Source of the DNA: Gammaproteobacteria bacterium
GTDB lineage: Bacteria > Pseudomonadota > Gammaproteobacteria > Pseudomonadales > Pseudohongiellaceae
Direction of reading: 5' to 3'
Assembly (NCBI GenBank): GCA_008081045.1
Contig: VMDC01000015.1
Location: 62,001-126,000, forward strand
DNA length: 64,000 nucleotides
The notes under the pieces are model-generated. The model saw only the letters and a list, made by a program, of their open reading frames with translations, did not search any database and was not told where the DNA came from. The position numbers and the translations under genes were made by a program. Positions 58,617 through 64,000 of this stretch are shown in pieces (position 1 is the stretch's first letter; the number at the start of each line of letters is the position of its first letter).

Positions 58617-59276
58617 CTATCGCCCTGCAGTGTTCGCAGCGCTCATCTCTACCGCTTCACTCAACTTTGCCAGCACTTTCTGAATCAGTGCGGTTTTAAT
58701 CTTCATTGCGGCCTTGTTGACTATCACCCGCGATGAAATATCTGCGATTGTGTCCTGAGGAACCAGTCCGTTGGCTTTGAGTGTCTTGCCAGTATCGACA
58801 ATATCGACAATCGCGTCTGCCAATCCCAAGGAGGGCGCAAGCTCCAGAGCCCCGCTCAGCTTAATCAGTTCAACCTGCTGACCCCGTTCAGCATAGAATC
58901 GCTTAGCAATATTGGTAAATTTTGTCGCAACCCGAAGCCTGCCTGAGTGCTCTCGACACTGTGACGGTACGGCAGTCATCATCTTACACCGGGCAATCTT
59001 CAGATCCAGAGGCTCGTAGAAGCCTTCACTGCCGTCCTCAAGTATGAGGTCCTTGCCCGCGATACCCATATCTGCGCTACCGAACCTGACATAGGTCGGC
59101 ACGTCGGATCCACGCATAATCAGAAGCTGCACGCCGGGTTCACCGGTTTCGAATAGCAGCTTTCTGCTTTTTGCGACATCTTCCAGAGGCTCAATGCCTG
59201 CCATCGAAAGCAATGGCAGCGTCTCCTGAAGAATTCGCCCTTTGGTCAGGGCAATGATCAATTGGGAATCGTTCAT
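58617..59276 (-). CDS. hisG: ATP phosphoribosyltransferase, short (HisZ-dependent) form
   Basis: First enzyme of histidine synthesis. At 219 residues it is the short form, without the C-terminal regulatory domain (E. coli HisG is 299), which needs HisZ; hisZ is not in the window. Features are [15 protein letters not shown] (about 9-23), [19 protein letters not shown] and [18 protein letters not shown]-like [19 protein letters not shown]. It follows murA with ten bases between. Confidence 0.97.
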   Translation of the reverse strand: MNDSQLIIALTKGRILQETLPLLSMAGIEPLEDVAKSRKLLFETGEPGVQLLIMRGSDVPTYVRFGSADMGIAGKDLILEDGSEGFYEPLDLKIARCKMMTAVPSQCREHSGRLRVATKFTNIAKRFYAERGQQVELIKLSGALELAPSLGLADAIVDIVDTGKTLKANGLVPQDTIADISSRVIVNKAAMKIKTALIQKVLAKLSEAVEMSAANTAGR

Positions 59277-59286
59277 GTCTACTTAC

Positions 59287-60817
<1,531 letters not shown>

Positions 60818-60847
60818 ACTTCCTCCCATAGATTCCTGCAAGCGCGA

Positions 60848-61447
60848 CTACTTCCAGTTATCCAAGACTGCATCGATGTTGTTGTTGTGCTGCGCCATCA
60901 GCGCTGCGAACTGCGTATAGTATTGACGGCCAAGATTGATACCGGCCAGGCTTAAATTCTTGAGTTTCCACTCATCGTTTTCATTCAGGAACATTTGATA
61001 CTGCAATCTCAAAGCCGTATCACCCTGCAACTCCATTCCGACAACGGTATCCGCTCGCGGATCGGCGTCAGGGTTACTTGGCGGCAAAAAAACCAGCTCT
61101 TCACCGTTATACGAGACCAGAGAGGCGCCATAAAAGCGAGTCAGCGTTGTCCGGAGAATCCCGGCGAATCGCTCGGTTTGCTGATCTGTCGCCTCTGACG
61201 CATATCGGCTCATGACCACGCCGGCTACCGCTTCAAAATCGACAAAAGATGACAGCACCGTTTCGATAGCACTGAAATACCGCTCCCTGTCACTCAGGAA
61301 GAAATCTTTCGATTCAACAACAGTTTGCAGGAGCGTCTGAACCCCGAGTTCAGCCGTCTCCACAGCCGTCATTTCCTGGCCGTACGCTGCCGACCCCACC
61401 AGTCCCGAGAAGAATACGACAGCCGCCGTTTTTTTCAGTAAGTTCAT
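60848..61447 (-). CDS. mlaC: Periplasmic phospholipid-binding protein MlaC
   Basis: Shuttles phospholipids between the outer-membrane MlaA complex and the inner-membrane MlaFEDB transporter. The 199 residues have a Sec signal peptide (about 1-22, ending SAAYGQ) and the MlaC/Ttg2D fold stretches (VDFEAVAGVVMSRYA, RTTLTRFYGASLVSY, WKLKNLSLAGINLG). mlaF, mlaE, mlaD and mlaB, which normally flank it, are not here; the next gene upstream is the divergent exchanger. Confidence 0.94.
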   Translation of the reverse strand: MNLLKKTAAVVFFSGLVGSAAYGQEMTAVETAELGVQTLLQTVVESKDFFLSDRERYFSAIETVLSSFVDFEAVAGVVMSRYASEATDQQTERFAGILRTTLTRFYGASLVSYNGEELVFLPPSNPDADPRADTVVGMELQGDTALRLQYQMFLNENDEWKLKNLSLAGINLGRQYYTQFAALMAQHNNNIDAVLDNWK

Positions 61448-61709
61448 TCGCTTAACCCTCAGTATGCGTCACTGCTTTCGGATCAATCTTGGTCTGTTGA
61501 GTTTGATTGACTATCAATAAATCTGGATCTGCCGACCGAAACAAGCCCTGACGCTGGTAATGACCGCGTTGAAAAGCGGATCCGCTCGCTCGAAACGCAA
61601 GCTTAACCGATTTAGACAGGCCAATAAATTATTACTTGCAAAGCACAGGAAACCACCTTCTAATTGGCGGCCATCACTTTCCGGCCTAACCCCCGCCCCT
61701 GCTCGTCTT

Positions 61710-62672
61710 ATGCTCGTAGAAACAGCTATTATTGTTCTCGGCTTTATCGGCCTGATTTGGGGTGCAGACAAATTTGTCCTTGGCGCATCGAGTCTGGCCC
61801 GCAATCTGGGCGTCTCTCAGTTGATGATTGGGCTGACAATAGTTGCCTTTGGAACCTCCGCCCCAGAGATTTTTTCTTCCGCATTCTCGGCGTGGGAAGG
61901 TAAGCCCGAACTCGCCATCGGCAACGCGCTCGGTTCAAATCTTTTCAATATCGGCGTTGCTTTGGGGGTTGCAGCAATAGTGAGCCCCCTGCAACCCGCG
62001 AAGTCACTCATCAATAAGGAAATACCAGCACTCCTGCTGGTAACACTGGCAACGGGTGCCATGCTGTCCGATCTGTATGTGGGATTTTTCGATGCCATTG
62101 TACTGATGCTGATCACCGCCTACTTCGGTTACCGATTGTTTCGCAATCGCATGCGCCGGGAAGAAAGCGCAGTTCAGCAAGCTGAGGAATTGCCTAACTG
62201 GCGAGCCGCGGCCTATCTGATTTTAGGTCTGGCCCTTCTTATCCTTAGCGCCGAAGCACTCGTTCAGGCCGCCAGCTCGATTGCGCTGAGGCTCGATGTC
62301 TCTACTGCGGTTATCGGGCTCACCGTCATCGCGCTTGGGACAAGCCTGCCTGAATTGGCTGCATCTATCACCTGCGTACTGAAAGGACACCACGATCTTG
62401 CCATCGGAAACATTGTAGGTTCCAATATTCTGAACTTGCTTGTTGTGCTGCCTTTCCCTGGGCTGCTTAGCCCGGGGAGCATTGAAAAAGAACTCTTTTA
62501 CCGGGACTTTATCAGCGTACTGATCCTCACGCTTCTGCTGGCTTATTTCTGCTATCGTAGTGTCAAAGGCGACAGCAGGATCAGCAGATTCAGCGGGGCA
62601 ATGTTCTTGTTAATTTACTGCGGCTGGTTTACCGTGATGATCCTTCAGGTTCAGCGTACCGCCGGTATCTAA
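61710..62672 (+). CDS. Calcium/sodium-type cation antiporter (CaCA family, YrbG-like)
   Basis: Inner-membrane exchanger of 320 residues with about ten membrane segments in two inverted repeats. The alpha repeats are visible: LTIVAFGTSAPEIFSSAFSA...GNALGSNLFNIGVALG and LTVIALGTSLPELAASIT...GNIVGSNILNLLVVL. ATG 61710 fits the family start; the frame extends 50 basic residues upstream without support. It precedes kdsD, as yrbG does in E. coli. Confidence 0.93.
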   Translation: MLVETAIIVLGFIGLIWGADKFVLGASSLARNLGVSQLMIGLTIVAFGTSAPEIFSSAFSAWEGKPELAIGNALGSNLFNIGVALGVAAIVSPLQPAKSLINKEIPALLLVTLATGAMLSDLYVGFFDAIVLMLITAYFGYRLFRNRMRREESAVQQAEELPNWRAAAYLILGLALLILSAEALVQAASSIALRLDVSTAVIGLTVIALGTSLPELAASITCVLKGHHDLAIGNIVGSNILNLLVVLPFPGLLSPGSIEKELFYRDFISVLILTLLLAYFCYRSVKGDSRISRFSGAMFLLIYCGWFTVMILQVQRTAGI

Positions 62673-62698
62673 AATACCATAGGCGGTAAACCCACATT

Positions 62699-63670
62699 AT
62701 GACCACAGACAACAAACTGCGCTCCAGCGCCCTTCGGACCATTGACATTGAGAGCCAGTCAATTCTGGAATTAAAAACTCGGATTGACTCTGCATTTGAG
62801 GGCGCTTGTGAACTCATCATGGCCAGTCCGGGCCGGGTAGCAGTTCTGGGTATCGGCAAATCCGGACATGTCGGCCGGAAGATCGCAGCGACCCTGGCTA
62901 GCACAGGCACACCCGCTGTGTTCGTTCATCCAGCGGAGGCGGGTCACGGAGATTTGGGAATGATCACCGAGCAAGACGTTGTGGTGGCAATCTCAAATTC
63001 CGGTACCACCGAAGAGATCATGACCCTTCTGCCCGTCCTGAAGCGCAAAGGTATTCCTTTGATTGCTCTCACCGGTGCAACAGAATCACTGCTGGCACAC
63101 GAATGTCGTTATGTCCTTGACGTTGGCGTAAAAGAGGAAGCCTGTCCGCTGGGGCTGGCACCCACTTCCAGCACAACAGCTGCTTTGGTGATGGGTGATG
63201 CGCTGGCAATGGCTCTTCTCGAAGCTCGGGGGTTCACGGAGGAAGATTTCGCCATTTCCCACCCCGGCGGAAGGCTGGGCAGGAAACTACTCGTTAAAGT
63301 AGAGGACATCATGCACAGCGGAGACTCAATACCCAGAGTCACTGCCCATACAAGCCTGGCTGACGCACTCGTTGAAATGAGCCGCAAGGGTTTCGGGATG
63401 ACTACCGTGGTAGAGGCGGAGGAAATTATCGGCGTCTTTACCGACGGAGATCTGCGGCGCTGCCTGGATGCAGGAAAGGATCTTCACACGACCAAAGTCG
63501 CCGATGTCATGTCGGCAAACTTCAAACACATTACCGCCAGCGCCCTCGCAGCAGAAGCTGCAAATATCATGCAAAAGTCTCAGGTCTATGTTCTTATAGT
63601 GACTGATTCAGGTCACAGACTCTCTGGCATTCTGAAAATGCACGATTTGCTACAAGCCAACGTTGTCTGA
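62699..63670 (+). CDS. kdsD: Arabinose-5-phosphate isomerase KdsD
   Basis: Converts ribulose 5-phosphate to arabinose 5-phosphate for KDO of the LPS core. The 323 residues have a SIS domain (ILGIGKSGHVGRKIAATL-like VLGIGKSGHVGRKIA, ISNSGTTEEIMTLLPVL) and two CBS repeats (about 205-323). It is 26 bases after the exchanger and 27 bases before kdsC, so the three may form one operon. Confidence 0.97.
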   Translation: MTTDNKLRSSALRTIDIESQSILELKTRIDSAFEGACELIMASPGRVAVLGIGKSGHVGRKIAATLASTGTPAVFVHPAEAGHGDLGMITEQDVVVAISNSGTTEEIMTLLPVLKRKGIPLIALTGATESLLAHECRYVLDVGVKEEACPLGLAPTSSTTAALVMGDALAMALLEARGFTEEDFAISHPGGRLGRKLLVKVEDIMHSGDSIPRVTAHTSLADALVEMSRKGFGMTTVVEAEEIIGVFTDGDLRRCLDAGKDLHTTKVADVMSANFKHITASALAAEAANIMQKSQVYVLIVTDSGHRLSGILKMHDLLQANVV

Positions 63671-63697
63671 CCCCACTTTTTCCCAAACCTGCCCCCC

Positions 63698-64000
63698 ATG
63701 AGATTTAATACAGAAGAAGACAAAATCCGAGCTCTCGCCTCCCAGATTTCAGTCTTATTACTGGACGTTGATGGAGTGCTCACAGACGGCAAGCTGCTGT
63801 TCTCGAGCTCAGGAGAAGAGCTCAAAGCTTTCTGCTCGCTTGATGGGCACGGCATCAAAATGCTGTTGAGAGCTGGCTTGCAGGTCGGCATCATCACCGG
63901 AAGGACTTCAACTATCGTGGAAAATCGTTGCCGGGATCTGGGCATCACACTGGTTCTTCAGGGGCAGGAAGACAAAGCTGCGGCTTTACAGTCGATTCTC
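63698..64000 (+). CDS. kdsC: KDO-8-phosphate phosphatase KdsC, N-terminal part
   Basis: HAD family phosphatase that makes KDO. The first 101 residues are present; the rest lies beyond the right edge. The catalytic aspartates are in LLLDVDGVLTDGKL (about 23-36), followed by the conserved DGHGIKMLLRAGLQVGIITGR. ATG 63698 is in a C-rich stretch with a poor ribosome site, so translation may be coupled to kdsD. Confidence 0.95.
   Translation, partial: MRFNTEEDKIRALASQISVLLLDVDGVLTDGKLLFSSSGEELKAFCSLDGHGIKMLLRAGLQVGIITGRTSTIVENRCRDLGITLVLQGQEDKAAALQSIL

Overview
The window reads as housekeeping chromosome from a free-living Gammaproteobacterium. The evidence is the gene content (RsmH-MraZ division/cell-wall cluster, LpoA-YraN-DiaA-DolP, SspA-SspB, KdsD-KdsC, MlaC-IbaG-MurA, AmpD-AmpE, short-form HisG) and a gene order that, from memory, resembles the Pseudomonas groESL-to-kdsC region with deletions. 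No rRNA, tRNA, CRISPR array, transposase, integrase or phage gene was found. I cannot name a genus.

Layout, left to right. 1-4084: groEL (cut by the left edge), groES behind a sigma-32-like promoter, fxsA, an alkyltransferase-like DNA repair protein, the muropeptide permease ampG and yajQ. 4489-6248: a BtuC/BtuD-type ABC importer pair. 6263-10639: aceF and aceE of pyruvate dehydrogenase, with a GntR/PdhR-like palindrome upstream. 10961-14260: ampE and ampD facing a retropepsin-like protease and nadC. 14332-15582: a secreted HNH protein and a small cytochrome c, separated by a bidirectional terminator. 16222-18609: a divergent type IV pilin, pilD, coaE and yacG, with pilB and pilC absent. 18702-25875 (minus): mutT-thiE fusion, argJ, secA, an M23 peptidase and lpxC.

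26247-43121 (minus) is a complete division and wall cluster read as mraZ-rsmH-ftsL-ftsI-murE-murF-mraY-murD-ftsW-murG-murC-ddlB-ftsQ-ftsA-ftsZ. It is preceded by a sigma-70-like promoter and five MraZ-type boxes. Most junctions overlap or are a few bases apart. rnpB and rsmI lie just beyond. 44779-48289 (plus) is lpoA-yraN-diaA-dolP. 48298-53215 (minus) is rplM-rpsI, then the cytochrome bc1 genes, then sspA-sspB; here cytochrome b and cytochrome c1 are one continuous polypeptide. 53367-57221 holds zapE, zapG, a Nif3-like gene and a DegS/AlgW-type protease. 57238-61447 (minus) is mlaC-ibaG-murA-hisG-hisD, and 61710-64000 (plus) is a CaCA exchanger, kdsD and kdsC (cut by the right edge).

Most genes serve one theme: envelope building (peptidoglycan precursors, septation, muropeptide recycling by AmpG/AmpD, LPS through LpxC and KdsD/KdsC, outer-membrane maintenance through LpoA, DolP, MlaC and DegS). 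I did not find a clear new multi-gene system. The most unusual items are the cytochrome b/c1 fusion with an altered Rieske box, mlaC without its transporter genes, a pilin with lysine in place of the conserved Glu5, the structured ftsZ-lpxC spacer, and several short operator-like repeats.
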